From NCBI RefSeq assembly GCF_000425025.1, contig NZ_KE384294.1:38587-102586 (forward strand): 64,000 bases of DNA, written 5' to 3'. Both the position numbers and the translations under genes were made by a program. Of the stretch, positions 1 through 9,301 are shown piece after piece. Position 1 is the first letter of the stretch; the number at the start of each line of letters is the position of its first letter. Source of the DNA: Streptococcus castoreus DSM 17536 (GTDB lineage Bacteria; Bacillota; Bacilli; Lactobacillales; Streptococcaceae). The notes below the pieces were generated by a model. It saw nothing but the letters and a program-made list of their open reading frames with translations. It was not told where the DNA came from and made no database searches.

Positions 1-62
1 TTCTTGTTTTTATAGTTTTATTCTACAACGTTTTAAAAAAGATTGCAAGTATTTGATTTATT

Positions 63-70
63 TTCGAATA
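63..70 (+). promoter_or_regulatory. CIN-box-like SigX (ComX) promoter element
   Basis: TTCGAATA matches the streptococcal competence box TACGAATA at 7 of 8 positions, inside a T-rich stretch. It lies 8 bp upstream of the ATG of the prepilin peptidase gene, a late-competence function. Seen: the motif and its position. Inferred: SigX-dependent transcription. Confidence 0.55.
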
Positions 71-77
71 ACTAAGT

Positions 78-701
78 ATGATAGTTTTTTGTAGTATTAG
101 TTTTGGCATTATTTTAGCCCAATGTTTCAGATACCTTCTCAACTTTTTTTCAAACAATGATCAAAATCTAGCAGTAAAACCAAGCAGAACCTTTCAGACT
201 CAAAAATCACTTTTTCTAATTGGTTTAAGACATTTTTCAGCTAATAAAAAAAGAGAACTTAGTCTAGAGTTAAGCCTAATGGCAATTTTATTTAGCTACC
301 AGCTGCACTGGCTAACTACCACTTACTGCTATTTGGCAATGATTTCCCTGTTATTTAGTCTATTTGATTGGCATTTCCAAGAATACCCATTCCTTTTGTG
401 GCTCGTGAGTTTTCTGGCGCTGCTGATCTTTTATCCTCTTAATCATGTGACACTTCTTCTCCTTTTACTGGGTCTTTTAGCTTGTTTTTTAACTTTTCCG
501 GTTGGTGCTGGAGACTTTTTTTATCTTGCTAATCTAGCCTTAGTATTTGATCTCATATCACTTCTTTGGATTATTCAGTTAGCCAGTCTATTAGGCATTA
601 TTGCCTGCTTAGTATTGGCAGTCAAACGAATTCCTTTTATTCCTTATTTAAGTTTTGGTCTGATTGGTGTCCTTATTCTTGAAAAAATGACTATATTATA
701 A
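78..701 (+). CDS. cilC: Prepilin peptidase of the competence pseudopilus (CilC/ComC type, A24 family)
   Basis: A 207-residue polytopic membrane protein that would cleave and mature the ComG-type prepilins of the DNA-uptake pseudopilus. Both aspartates of the A24 aspartic peptidase family are present: D97 in FDWHFQEYP and D146 in the GAGD motif, each beside a hydrophobic segment. The N-terminal cytoplasmic loop normally carries two CxxC pairs. Here the equivalent stretch, about residues 30-60, has no cysteine. An in-frame stop just upstream leaves ATG 78 as the first start, and no clear ribosome-binding site precedes it. The 3' end overlaps the convergent response-regulator gene by 6 bp. The family call is good; whether the enzyme is fully active is uncertain. 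Confidence 0.72.
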   Translation: MIVFCSISFGIILAQCFRYLLNFFSNNDQNLAVKPSRTFQTQKSLFLIGLRHFSANKKRELSLELSLMAILFSYQLHWLTTTYCYLAMISLLFSLFDWHFQEYPFLLWLVSFLALLIFYPLNHVTLLLLLLGLLACFLTFPVGAGDFFYLANLALVFDLISLLWIIQLASLLGIIACLVLAVKRIPFIPYLSFGLIGVLILEKMTIL

Positions 702-1292
702 CCAACCATTTTGCTTAGCAAGACTAATAGCTTCAATACGATTAGAAACACCAAGTTTATCAAAAATTGATGAACTATAATTTCGAATAGTTCCACTAGA
801 TAAGAAAAGTAATTGACTTATTTCTTTACTTGTTTTTCCTTGGTTGATTAACCGAAGAATGGTCATTTCCTGTTGACTTAGAGGATTTGGATTTACAAAA
901 AGATTTTCCATCAATTCTGGAGAGTACTCTTTGCCTCCCTCCAAAACAGTGTGAATAGTCTTCATTAATTCAGAGATAGAGCGCTCTTTTAAAACATAGG
1001 CATCTACGCCAGCCTTAACCGCTCTTTGAAAATAGCCAATACGTCTAAAAGTAGTAACGATAATAACTTTAGTATCACTTCTTTTTTTAAGCCACTCCAA
1101 AACTTCTAAACCATTCATTTCTGGCATCTCTACATCTAAGATGGCCACATCAATTGCTTTCTTTTGCAAAAGGACTTGGGCTTCTTTTCCATTTCCCACA
1201 GCTTCGACAGATTCAACTGATTCTTCCATTAGTAATAATTGCTTTAAAGCATCTCTCAACATCACTTGGTCTTCAGCAATTAATAATTTCAT
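696..1292 (-). CDS. NarL/LuxR-family response regulator
   Basis: 198 residues. The N-terminal receiver domain begins MKLLIAEDQ and has the phospho-acceptor Asp in [10 protein letters not shown]. The C-terminal LuxR-type helix-turn-helix ([19 protein letters not shown]) binds DNA. The start at 1292 is chosen over 1307 because AAGGAA lies 6 bp upstream of this ATG. The gene overlaps the 3' end of the histidine kinase by 20 bp, so the two are probably translationally coupled. It is the last gene of a four-gene operon (ABC-2 ATPase, permease, kinase, regulator). It probably controls that operon through the palindrome at 4078-4106, which is inference. Confidence 0.88.
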   Translation of the reverse strand: MKLLIAEDQVMLRDALKQLLLMEESVESVEAVGNGKEAQVLLQKKAIDVAILDVEMPEMNGLEVLEWLKKRSDTKVIIVTTFRRIGYFQRAVKAGVDAYVLKERSISELMKTIHTVLEGGKEYSPELMENLFVNPNPLSQQEMTILRLINQGKTSKEISQLLFLSSGTIRNYSSSIFDKLGVSNRIEAISLAKQNGWL

Positions 1293-2385
1293 GACACATT
1301 CCTTCATTTAGATAAATTGTAATTATTGTAGGTTTTTTTAAGGAGCTAAGTTCAACTTCTCCTTTAACTAGTAAAAGCCTTTCTTTGATAGAATGCGGTA
1401 CCTCCACATCCACATCTTTAAATCCAATACCATCATCTTCAATTTGTAGGATGACATGAGTATCCTGTCGATGAAGGCTTAGCTGGCAATGACTAGCTTT
1501 GGCATGCTTAATAACATTTGTTGCTAATTCCCTAACCAACATTACTAGTGTCGATTGAAGCAGCGGACTTAATTGATCATCGCTGATTTTCTTTTCAAAG
1601 GTAAATTGGATTCCTGATAAATCAAACAAATCAGAAATAGCAACTATTTCTTCTGATAAACTACGAAAAGTTACGTTATTAACCAATTGGCGCACTTCCT
1701 CCATAGATCTTCGACTAATTTGATTAAGTTCTGTTAACTCTTTTTCCACTGCTTGTAATCGACCGTGTTGTAATTGTTTTATCGCCAATTCTGTTTTTAT
1801 CGTCATCAAGGCAAAGGTGTGACCTAGGGTATCATGCAAATCACGTCCAATACGATTTCTCTCATTTTCTGCCATTAAGAAATTAATTTCTTGGTTTTGT
1901 TTTGATATAGCAGCCTTCATGTCCTCTTCTTTTTGCAGCCACATGTTCATATAGGTAAGACCCACTATAAAAAATGCTATAACCACTAACATAACGCGAG
2001 AACTAAGCGACTGGGGGTGCGACCACAGATAGATAAAGGTTCCAAAAAAGACCAATAAAAAAGTCAGCCCTCGAAAAGATTGTATATCATTCTCAAAGCG
2101 CCAAATTAATAAATTAGCGTGGAAGAAAAAGAACCAAATCATATTCCCATCACTCAAACAAGTCATGTAAGCGACATAGAACAAAAGATAGAGCCATAAT
2201 AAATTAATGGTCTTTTGGTATCTATCTCTCAGATGAATCAAAGCAAGGTAAGCTACTATAAAAAGTGTCGTGATGATTAAAGTCCACTTAGGATAATCGT
2301 AATAAAAAGCACCCATATAAGGAAAGGCAAGAAAGACAAGTCCAATATAATAAGGAATATCGGTAGTGTAAAAAGGTCTAAACAT
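1273..2385 (-). CDS. Sensor histidine kinase, DesK/LiaS-like (HisKA_3)
   Basis: 370 residues. About five hydrophobic segments fill residues 1-150 with little extracellular sequence, so this is probably an intramembrane sensor. The dimerisation domain has the phospho-accepting His in [13 protein letters not shown]. The ATPase domain has ANVIKHAKA (N box) and EDDGIGF (G box). The start codon overlaps the stop of the ABC permease by 1 bp (TAATG). The partner is the LuxR-type regulator downstream. Kinases of this type linked to an ABC-2 exporter often respond to membrane-active antimicrobials or bacteriocins. The ligand here is unknown. Confidence 0.87.
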   Translation of the reverse strand: MFRPFYTTDIPYYIGLVFLAFPYMGAFYYDYPKWTLIITTLFIVAYLALIHLRDRYQKTINLLWLYLLFYVAYMTCLSDGNMIWFFFFHANLLIWRFENDIQSFRGLTFLLVFFGTFIYLWSHPQSLSSRVMLVVIAFFIVGLTYMNMWLQKEEDMKAAISKQNQEINFLMAENERNRIGRDLHDTLGHTFALMTIKTELAIKQLQHGRLQAVEKELTELNQISRRSMEEVRQLVNNVTFRSLSEEIVAISDLFDLSGIQFTFEKKISDDQLSPLLQSTLVMLVRELATNVIKHAKASHCQLSLHRQDTHVILQIEDDGIGFKDVDVEVPHSIKERLLLVKGEVELSSLKKPTIITIYLNEGMCHEIINC

Positions 2386-3110
2386 TAATGAACCTCAAAA
2401 AATTTTGTCATAAAATAGGTAACTAATAAACACAACATACAGAAGCCAATCAGATAAGATACGGAAGTTAAACTTATTGTACCATGAATTAGGTAATGCT
2501 CAAATAAATTTCCAAAATGATAGGTCGGTGTCCATCGTGAAATAGCCTGTAACCACTTAGGAAAACTACTAACTGGTATCCAAAGTCCTCCTATAATAGC
2601 TAAACCAATATATAAGATATTAGCTAAAGCTGACAGGACTTCTGACGATTTGATTTGGGATAGCAGTAAACCAAGGCTAATAAAGGCTACCGCTCCAAAA
2701 ACAAGCAAAGCCACTGCGATTAACCAATCTCCCACAGTCATTCTAATATCCCGCATAAAATAACCGATGATAAAAACAATACCACACGATAACAGATAGT
2801 AACCGATAACCCTAATCACTTTAGCAAGGTAATATTGCCAAAGTGGTACTGGTGAATATCGAATAGATTTCAAGCGGTTACTCCTGCGATCCTCCTGTAA
2901 AGCAAACGGTAAGGTAAATAAGGCAAAGCCAATACTTGAAAAAGCTGTGATATTAAACATCATAAGCTTTAAAATAGTTTGTGAATCTGAAACAAAAGAA
3001 GAGTAAAAAAGAAAGAAAAAAACAGGCATTCCAATTGATAACACAAGAGATGGCAGAGAACGAATAGTTAATAAATATTCTGTTCGCAATAAGGCTTTAA
3101 AGGTTTTCAT
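2385..3110 (-). CDS. ABC-2 type transporter permease
   Basis: 241 residues with six predicted membrane segments in the ABC2_membrane arrangement. The soluble stretch LQEDRRSNRLKSIRYSPVPLW before the middle helices is typical of exporters related to YhaP/DrrB. It sits 4 bp downstream of the ATPase gene and overlaps the kinase gene. The probable role is export of, or immunity to, a peptide, lipid or drug. The substrate cannot be read from the sequence. Confidence 0.86.
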   Translation of the reverse strand: MKTFKALLRTEYLLTIRSLPSLVLSIGMPVFFFLFYSSFVSDSQTILKLMMFNITAFSSIGFALFTLPFALQEDRRSNRLKSIRYSPVPLWQYYLAKVIRVIGYYLLSCGIVFIIGYFMRDIRMTVGDWLIAVALLVFGAVAFISLGLLLSQIKSSEVLSALANILYIGLAIIGGLWIPVSSFPKWLQAISRWTPTYHFGNLFEHYLIHGTISLTSVSYLIGFCMLCLLVTYFMTKFFEVH

Positions 3111-3113
3111 AAC

Positions 3114-3998
3114 TTATCCTTTCGTTGTAGCAAACACACGATCCAGCAAGGTACGATTTGTCATTTCTATACTGTCGATAGGACAGGCAGCAGCTTCTAA
3201 GCACTCCCAAATAGCTTTGGGGGTCTTTGTAACAAAAGTGATGCTATCTCTTTTCTCCACAACTTCCTCTACATTCAGTTGAGGGTTCGATAATATCAAG
3301 GACCGATAACTAAGAGGTATCGTCATGACCTTCTCCTGCTCTTCTGCTGACATGGCATAAGGAGTGGTGTCTCGAATTAATTTACCTTGATTCAAGACCA
3401 AAATACGATCAGCAGTATGTTCAACCTCTTCAATATAATGAGAAGAATACAAGATAGTGACTTCGTGTTTTTTAAGATCGTTAATAATTGTCCAAAAATG
3501 TTTCCGAGTAGAGGTATCCATACCACTAGTTGGTTCGTCTAAGAATAAGAGTTCTGGTTGCCCAATCAAAATCAAGACAAAGGATAGGAGACGTTTTTGA
3601 CCACCTGATAATTTTTCTGCTAATTGATGATATTGCTGTTCGGAAAATCCCAATAGTTTTTGAATGGCTCCCATACCTAAAGGATTATCCACAATATGTT
3701 GTTGAAAACGAATTAAGTCCAAAACTGTCATTTTTCCTTCAACCCTATTTTCTTGAAATAAAACAGCTCGTCGATGATTTAATTTTGGAGATTTGGGTGC
3801 TTGTTCAAAAATGCTGATGGCCTGTTCTGCTGTATTATAATCTCCCAATAAACAGTTAAATAAAGTTGTTTTTCCAGCACCATTTGGGCCAATCAAGGCG
3901 ACACAGTCTCCCTTTTGAATTTGAAAAGTAATATCAGTTAATATGGTTTTCTTTTTTATGGTTTTGGTTAATTGCTTAACTTTGAGAATATCTTTCAT
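3114..3998 (-). CDS. ABC-2 transporter ATP-binding subunit
   Basis: 294 residues. Walker A is GPNGAGKTT, the signature is LSGGQKR, Walker B is LLFLDEPTSGMD, and the H-loop follows in YSSHYIEE. The C-terminal 80 residues form an extra domain of the DrrA/CcmA type. ATG 3998 is chosen because AAGGAG lies 7 bp upstream; an in-frame ATG at 4016 lacks a site. It is the first gene of the transporter and two-component operon, with a promoter at 4056-4083. Confidence 0.88.
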   Translation of the reverse strand: MKDILKVKQLTKTIKKKTILTDITFQIQKGDCVALIGPNGAGKTTLFNCLLGDYNTAEQAISIFEQAPKSPKLNHRRAVLFQENRVEGKMTVLDLIRFQQHIVDNPLGMGAIQKLLGFSEQQYHQLAEKLSGGQKRLLSFVLILIGQPELLFLDEPTSGMDTSTRKHFWTIINDLKKHEVTILYSSHYIEEVEHTADRILVLNQGKLIRDTTPYAMSAEEQEKVMTIPLSYRSLILSNPQLNVEEVVEKRDSITFVTKTPKAIWECLEAAACPIDSIEMTNRTLLDRVFATTKG

Positions 3999-4055
3999 CA
4001 ATAAGCTCCTTTTCATTTTCCACTTATCTATCTGTTATTCAGTTTAAACTAATAG

Positions 4056-4083
4056 AGTATCAGATATTAGTTGGTTCTGTCAT
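4056..4083 (-). promoter_or_regulatory. Promoter of the ABC-2/two-component operon
   Basis: On the minus strand the -35 is ATGACA and the -10 is GATACT, with 16 bp between them. Both are imperfect. The weak core fits an activator-dependent promoter, with the palindrome just upstream. Confidence 0.5.
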
Positions 4084-4106
4084 CGTTTGAGATGACAATT
4101 GTCATC
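4078..4106. promoter_or_regulatory. Palindromic operator, probable response-regulator box
   Basis: A perfect 16-bp palindrome, GATGACAATTGTCATC, occupies 4091-4106. A third half-site, TGTCATC, at 4078-4084 forms a second inverted repeat with GATGACA across 6 bp. The array lies directly upstream of and over the -35. NarL-family regulators bind such inverted repeats, so autoregulation by the operon's own regulator is the natural inference. Confidence 0.55.
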
Positions 4107-4134
4107 AAAAAACCTAGCCATGGGAATGACTAGG
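4107..4134 (-). terminator. Terminator of the ABC exporter pair
   Basis: Minus-strand hairpin CCTAGTCAT / ATGGCTAGG with a 4-base loop, followed by six T, just downstream of the 4145 stop codon. Confidence 0.8.
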
Positions 4135-4144
4135 AAAGAGGGAA

Positions 4145-5881
4145 TTATAACATACCTGCTTGTAATTGATACATTTTGTAATAAGTTCCTCTTTGATCGA
4201 GGAGTTCTTCGTGACAACCACTTTCAATGATCTTTCCTTTGTCCAAAACATAAATACAGTTAGCATCTTGGATAGTAGAAAGCCTATGAGCAATGGCAAT
4301 CGTTGTTCTCCCTTGACGCATCTTTGTTAGCGAGTGCTGCACAATTGTCTCTGTTTCTGAATCAATATTAGCAGTCGCTTCATCAAGAATCAGTATTTTA
4401 GGTTTGCTTGCAACTGTTCTGGCAAAAGCCATTAACTGCCTTTGACCTGTCGAAAAACCAGAGCCACGTTCACTGACTGTCGATTCATACTTATCAGGTA
4501 ACTTCTGGATAAACTGATCTGCATCTACAAATTCTGCGGCTCTTTGTATTTCTTCATCACTAAGGTCTTGGTACATCCGAATATTAGAGGCAATAGTTCC
4601 ATGATACAAGAAAGGTTCTTGTAAAACAAGCCCAATCGACTGCCGCAATTCCTTTTGAGAATAGTCTCGAATATCATGTCCATCCAGTAATACTTGCCCC
4701 GACTGAAATTCATAAAATCGCATAAAGACATTGATAATGGAAGATTTTCCTGAACCAGTTGAACCAACAAAGGCAATGGTTTCTCCTTTATTAACCTCAA
4801 AAGAAATATTATCTAGAATTTTTTGCTTGCCATCGTAAGAGAAAGAAACATTCTTAAAGGCAATATTTCCCTCAGTAACCTTAATAGCCTTATTAGCTTG
4901 TTTCGGCTCAAAATCAGTTTCATCAATCAATTTGAAAACGCGAGCTGCGGATACCATTGAAGTCTGTAGGGTTGAAAAATTTTGTGTCACTTCAATTAAG
5001 GGATCAAATAAACGATTGATGTACTGAATAAAAGCATACATCATTCCAGCTGTGATAGTACCATTGATCCCTTTAAAACCAAAATATGCCATAAGCACTG
5101 CATAAGCCAGTAACTTTAGAAGAGACATAGCAGGACGTAGAAAAATACTGTCAAGAGCAACCGACTTATTAGCAAACCAAACATGTTCCTCATTAACAGC
5201 TTCAAAATCATTCTTTAAACGTTCTTCCTGTCCAAAAGCTTGAATAATATGAATCCCTTCAATACTTTCTGACAACTTGCTATTGATGTCACTCATTAAA
5301 CTCCTAGTTTTAGCAATGACTTGAACCGATTTCTTTCGGTAGAGATTAATCAAAATAACAATAAATGGTAGAAAAACAACTACAAGAGCAGTCAATTTTA
5401 TATCTAAAAGCAACATTGTATAAAGGGTAACCGTAAAAATAAAAATCGCTGAGATAAAGCTTGATAAAATCCCCGAAAACATATCACTGATAGCTTCGGT
5501 ATCATTTGTGATTCGAGAAACAATTGATCCTGCTGGTGTTTTGTCAAAATAAGACATCCCCAATGATGTCACATTAGCAAAAGCATCACGCCTAATATCC
5601 CTAACAATGCCGTAAGAAACACGTGCAAAGAAAAGATTACCCAAGTATTGAATCACACTTTGAAAAAGGTACATCCCATAATATCCCAGTAAAAGAAGAA
5701 ATGCCGGCTGGCTTAATTTTGTCAAATAACGATCAATAAATTGAGAAGCAACCAAGGGAATAATACTCTTAATGACTGTCGTTAGCAATAAAAGCACAAG
5801 CGCAAAAAAGGTCAGCCATTTTGAAGGCTTTAAATAAGATAAGAGACGTTTGAAAACTTGCCATTGATTAGTTGCTATCAT
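4145..5881 (-). CDS. ABC exporter half-transporter, subunit with the canonical ATPase glutamate
   Basis: 578 residues: an N-terminal six-helix exporter domain (residues 1-320) and a C-terminal nucleotide-binding domain. Walker A is GSTGSGKSS and Walker B is LILDEATANID with the catalytic Glu. The signature is degenerate (FSTGQRQ rather than LSGGQ). This complements its neighbour, as in heterodimeric exporters such as TM287/288, LmrCD and PatAB. ATG 5881 is chosen because GGAGG lies 9 bp upstream; the alternative is TTG 5890. It overlaps the preceding half-transporter by 14 bp. Probable role: multidrug or lipid export. Confidence 0.88.
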   Translation of the reverse strand: MIATNQWQVFKRLLSYLKPSKWLTFFALVLLLLTTVIKSIIPLVASQFIDRYLTKLSQPAFLLLLGYYGMYLFQSVIQYLGNLFFARVSYGIVRDIRRDAFANVTSLGMSYFDKTPAGSIVSRITNDTEAISDMFSGILSSFISAIFIFTVTLYTMLLLDIKLTALVVVFLPFIVILINLYRKKSVQVIAKTRSLMSDINSKLSESIEGIHIIQAFGQEERLKNDFEAVNEEHVWFANKSVALDSIFLRPAMSLLKLLAYAVLMAYFGFKGINGTITAGMMYAFIQYINRLFDPLIEVTQNFSTLQTSMVSAARVFKLIDETDFEPKQANKAIKVTEGNIAFKNVSFSYDGKQKILDNISFEVNKGETIAFVGSTGSGKSSIINVFMRFYEFQSGQVLLDGHDIRDYSQKELRQSIGLVLQEPFLYHGTIASNIRMYQDLSDEEIQRAAEFVDADQFIQKLPDKYESTVSERGSGFSTGQRQLMAFARTVASKPKILILDEATANIDSETETIVQHSLTKMRQGRTTIAIAHRLSTIQDANCIYVLDKGKIIESGCHEELLDQRGTYYKMYQLQAGML

Positions 5882-7616
5882 GGGTTTCAACCTCCATTTC
5901 TAATTGCTGTGAAGCATAGGTTTTCGCATACCAACCACCTGCTACTACTAATTCCTCGTGGTGACCATGTTCAATGATGCGACCATCTTGCATAACCAAA
6001 ATGATATCTGCATGAACAACAGCGCTGAGTCGATGGGCCGTAATAATAGTTGTTTTATCCTGACGAGTTGCTTTAAGATTTTCAATAATAGCATGCTCTG
6101 TCTTTGCGTCAACTGCAGAAAGTGAATCATCTAAAATAAGGATGTCCGGATCTAAAACCATAGCCCGGCTCATGGCAATCCGCTGTTTTTGCCCACCTGA
6201 TAAAGAAACCCCTTTTTCACCAATCAAGGTATCAAATCCTTGAGGCATCGCCATAATATCATCATAAACTTGTGACAAACGAGTTGCCTCCACTACTTGG
6301 TTATGGGATAACTTGGGATTTCCAAAACGGATATTTTCTAAAATACTGGTTGCAAATAAAAATTGATCTTGAGAAACATAACCCATTAAGTGACGTAAAT
6401 CTGACAAACGATAGTCCTTAATATTGTGATCATTTAAATAAATGGCACCATCCGTAACATCATACTCTCTCAGCAATAACTTGATTAGAGTCGTTTTACC
6501 AGAACCAGTTTGACCGACAAGTCCTAATGTCTGTCCCTTTTCAAGTCTAAAATGAATAGCTGTTAATGTCTCTTTTTTATCGTAATAAAAATGGTTAATC
6601 TTGTATTCCAAAGGACCATTGACAATCGTTTTTAGTGGATGACGACTTTCATCAACACCTGATTTTTCTTCTAAAAGGTGATGAATTCGTTCATAAGACA
6701 CACTTCCACGTTGAACCATATTAAATAAAAAGCCAACTGCCATTAATGGCCATACTAACATGTCTAAATAAGTCATAAAAGTAACCAAATCCCCAACTGA
6801 AACCTGACCTGCTTTAATCATAAAGGCTCCAACTAAGAGGGTCAAAACATAGGATAGCCCAATAAACAAAAGAACCAAAGGATCAAACATAACATCATAA
6901 AACATAGTTTTCATATTTTTTTGAAAAGTCATTTGATTGATTTCTTGGAAAGCGGCTAATTCTTCTGCTTGGTAACCAAACGATTTAGTAACTTTAATAC
7001 CTGCAATACTTTCTTGGACTTTGTTGTTAAGTTCAGAAAAAGCAGCCTGTGATTCCCCAAAAGTTTTATGGGTTTTACGTCCTAATCGGCTAGTCGCATA
7101 AGCCATAAAAGGCAAAGGTAAAACCGCAATCAAAGTCATTTGCCAAGAAATGGTCAAAAGCATGGTCAGAAGGGTCACAATCGCCGTAATTGAAGCATCT
7201 ACCGCTGACATCACACCTCCTCCTGCTAAACGTATCAGCGAATTAATGTCATTAGTTGCATGTGCCATCAGATCCCCAGTCCGATGTCGCTGATAAAATG
7301 AGGGAGACATTTTAGTAAAATGTTCAAACAATCTAAAACGCATGATACGACCTAAACGATAGGACGTTCCAAAAATACAAATACGCCACACATAACGCAA
7401 ACCATACATGGTAATTGCTGTCAAAATCAACCCAAACAAGTACCAAAGCAGTTGTGATTTCGTTTGCTGTTGGCTAGTAATCCCATCAATAACGATTCCC
7501 ATGATTTTTGGAGGTATCAAATTCAAAAAAGCCACTAAACTTAACGATAGAATACCAATAAGGTAGGGCTTCTTTTCTTGCTTAAAAAACCACCACAAAT
7601 GTTTTAACGTTGACAT
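5868..7616 (-). CDS. ABC exporter half-transporter, subunit with the degenerate ATPase site
   Basis: 582 residues: a membrane domain (1-310) and an ATPase domain with Walker A GQTGSGKTT and a canonical LSGGQKQR signature. The Walker B region reads LILDDSLSAVD, so Asp replaces the catalytic Glu. That is the hallmark of the non-hydrolysing site in heterodimeric exporters. ATG 7616 is chosen because GAGGGAG lies a few bases upstream. The gene follows a terminator, so it probably has its own promoter: TATATT with a poor TTACCG 17 bp upstream, near 7635-7665. Confidence 0.88.
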   Translation of the reverse strand: MSTLKHLWWFFKQEKKPYLIGILSLSLVAFLNLIPPKIMGIVIDGITSQQQTKSQLLWYLFGLILTAITMYGLRYVWRICIFGTSYRLGRIMRFRLFEHFTKMSPSFYQRHRTGDLMAHATNDINSLIRLAGGGVMSAVDASITAIVTLLTMLLTISWQMTLIAVLPLPFMAYATSRLGRKTHKTFGESQAAFSELNNKVQESIAGIKVTKSFGYQAEELAAFQEINQMTFQKNMKTMFYDVMFDPLVLLFIGLSYVLTLLVGAFMIKAGQVSVGDLVTFMTYLDMLVWPLMAVGFLFNMVQRGSVSYERIHHLLEEKSGVDESRHPLKTIVNGPLEYKINHFYYDKKETLTAIHFRLEKGQTLGLVGQTGSGKTTLIKLLLREYDVTDGAIYLNDHNIKDYRLSDLRHLMGYVSQDQFLFATSILENIRFGNPKLSHNQVVEATRLSQVYDDIMAMPQGFDTLIGEKGVSLSGGQKQRIAMSRAMVLDPDILILDDSLSAVDAKTEHAIIENLKATRQDKTTIITAHRLSAVVHADIILVMQDGRIIEHGHHEELVVAGGWYAKTYASQQLEMEVETHDSN

Positions 7617-7663
7617 GTTTTCTCCCTCTAAGTAATATATCAATCTAACTGTACTTCGGTAAT

Positions 7664-7687
7664 AAAAAGTCTCTCCATAGGAGAGAA
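7664..7687 (-). terminator. Terminator of the yutD-rlmN-vanZ operon
   Basis: Minus-strand hairpin TCTCTCC / GGAGAGA with a 3-base loop, followed by TTTTT, about 10 bp after the vanZ-like stop codon. Confidence 0.75.
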
Positions 7688-7697
7688 AGTAAAATTA

Positions 7698-8210
7698 TCA
7701 GGTTATCAGTAGTTTGCGACGCAACCACTGGTAAGTATAAAAAGCCAATAAAGCACCTAAAGTGTTTGTCCAAAGGTCATCTAGTTCAAATACCCGATTA
7801 GCATTAACCAAAAAATCTAGCAATAACTGAGTTAATTCAATCGTAAGGCTGAGTCTAAAGCCTAACCACAAACTTTTTTGAGGGCTCTGCCATTTTTTCC
7901 AAAGGCAATGACTCAAGAAAACCAAGGGATAAAGCAAAAAGATATTCATAATATTTTGCCCAACAACCCACAAGATAGATGTCCCACTAGTTAATTTAGA
8001 CAAGGACCATAAACTATTTAAGGGCACTAAAAGCAATCGAAAGCGCCCCACTGACATAACATTTGGGGTTTGAATTGTCTCAAATAACTGTGGTTGTGGG
8101 ATAAAGCAGACTAAGAGAATTACTAGACTATAACAGCCTAAAACAATACTTAAAAAGTAACGCCACTTTCCTTTAGCTAATCCCTGTTCGTCAAAGATCT
8201 GTCTCCTCAT
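7698..8210 (-). CDS. VanZ-like family membrane protein
   Basis: 170 residues with about four membrane segments. It has the VanZ-like features: an N-terminal helix, then a conserved charged turn near the third segment ([11 protein letters not shown]) and [17 protein letters not shown] near the C-terminus. Family members are linked to low-level teicoplanin resistance, but the biochemical role is unsettled. The start codon overlaps the rlmN stop by 4 bp, so it is translationally coupled. Confidence 0.82.
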   Translation of the reverse strand: MRRQIFDEQGLAKGKWRYFLSIVLGCYSLVILLVCFIPQPQLFETIQTPNVMSVGRFRLLLVPLNSLWSLSKLTSGTSILWVVGQNIMNIFLLYPLVFLSHCLWKKWQSPQKSLWLGFRLSLTIELTQLLLDFLVNANRVFELDDLWTNTLGALLAFYTYQWLRRKLLIT

Positions 8211-9298
8211 AAAACTTCATTTGCTGCTATCACTAGTTTTTGACGATCTTCTTTCATGGTATTTGAGCGTAGCTGACCACAGGCAGCATCAATATCTGTT
8301 CCATGCTCCTGACGAACAACACAGTTAACCCCATTTTTCTTCAAGACATCATAAAAGGCTAATACATGTTCTTTAGGACTCCGACTATACTGATCATGTT
8401 CTGACACAGGATTATATGGAATTAAGTTAACGTAAGATAATTTACGAATAGCTTTGGTCAAATCTGCCAATTCTTGAGCTTGTTCAATACCATCATTAAC
8501 TCCATTAAGCATGATGTACTCAAAAGTCACACGACGATTAGTCGTTTCAATATAATATTCGATAGCCGCAAAGAGTTTTTCGAGTGGAAAGGAACGGTTA
8601 ATACGCATGATGCTTGAACGCAGTTCATTATTTGGAGCATGAAGAGATACTGCTAAATTAACCTGAAGCCGCTCATTGGCAAAGTCACGAATTTTATGAG
8701 CCAAACCTGATGTTGACACCGTAATGTGTCGGGCACCAATAGCAAGACCATTGTCATCATTAATCGTCCGAAGGAAACTCATGACATTTTGATAATTGTC
8801 AAAGGGTTCCCCAATCCCCATAACAACCACGTGACTAACGCGTTCATCTTGACCACGTTCATCTAAATATTTTTGAACCAACATGATTTGGGCTGTGATT
8901 TCACCACTATTCAAGTCACGTTGCTTTTTAATCAAACCGCTCGCACAAAAAGTACAACCAATATTGCAACCAACCTGAGTGGTGACACAAACAGAATGCC
9001 CGTAGTGCTGACGCATTAAAACCGTTTCGATAAGCATACCATCTGGTAATTCAAACAAATATTTAACTGTACCATCAGCTGATTCTTGAACAACACGCTG
9101 TTTTAGGGGATTGACACAGAAATTTTCGGTTAAGATAGCAGTAAACTCTTTGGAAATATTAGTCATTTCTCCAAAAGATTGCACACGCTTCTTGTAAAGC
9201 CAGTCCCAGATTTGAGTAGCTCTGAATTTCTTTTGACCGTGCTCGATTGCCCAAGCAATTAACTCATCACGGGTTAAGCTGTAAATAGATGGTTTCAT
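8207..9298 (-). CDS. rlmN: Dual-specificity 23S rRNA/tRNA adenine-C2 methyltransferase RlmN
   Basis: 363 residues. A radical-SAM enzyme that methylates C2 of A2503 in 23S rRNA and A37 of some tRNAs. The [4Fe-4S] cluster cysteines are C111, C115 and C118 (CNIGCTFC). The methyl-carrying cysteine is C340 in [12 protein letters not shown]-binding GEPFDNY and the C-terminal [13 protein letters not shown] confirm the family. The adenine-C8 paralogue Cfr is less likely, because the gene sits in the usual streptococcal yutD-rlmN-vanZ order and has typical RlmN length. Confidence 0.96.
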   Translation of the reverse strand: MKPSIYSLTRDELIAWAIEHGQKKFRATQIWDWLYKKRVQSFGEMTNISKEFTAILTENFCVNPLKQRVVQESADGTVKYLFELPDGMLIETVLMRQHYGHSVCVTTQVGCNIGCTFCASGLIKKQRDLNSGEITAQIMLVQKYLDERGQDERVSHVVVMGIGEPFDNYQNVMSFLRTINDDNGLAIGARHITVSTSGLAHKIRDFANERLQVNLAVSLHAPNNELRSSIMRINRSFPLEKLFAAIEYYIETTNRRVTFEYIMLNGVNDGIEQAQELADLTKAIRKLSYVNLIPYNPVSEHDQYSRSPKEHVLAFYDVLKKNGVNCVVRQEHGTDIDAACGQLRSNTMKEDRQKLVIAANEVL

Positions 9299-9301
9299 GG
9301 A

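Noticed and set aside
172..174. Motif note entered with residue numbers instead of DNA positions
   Set aside because: The finding at 172-174 refers to residues of the C3-like protein (DNA about 30731-30739). The DNA at window positions 172-174 lies inside cilC and is ordinary.
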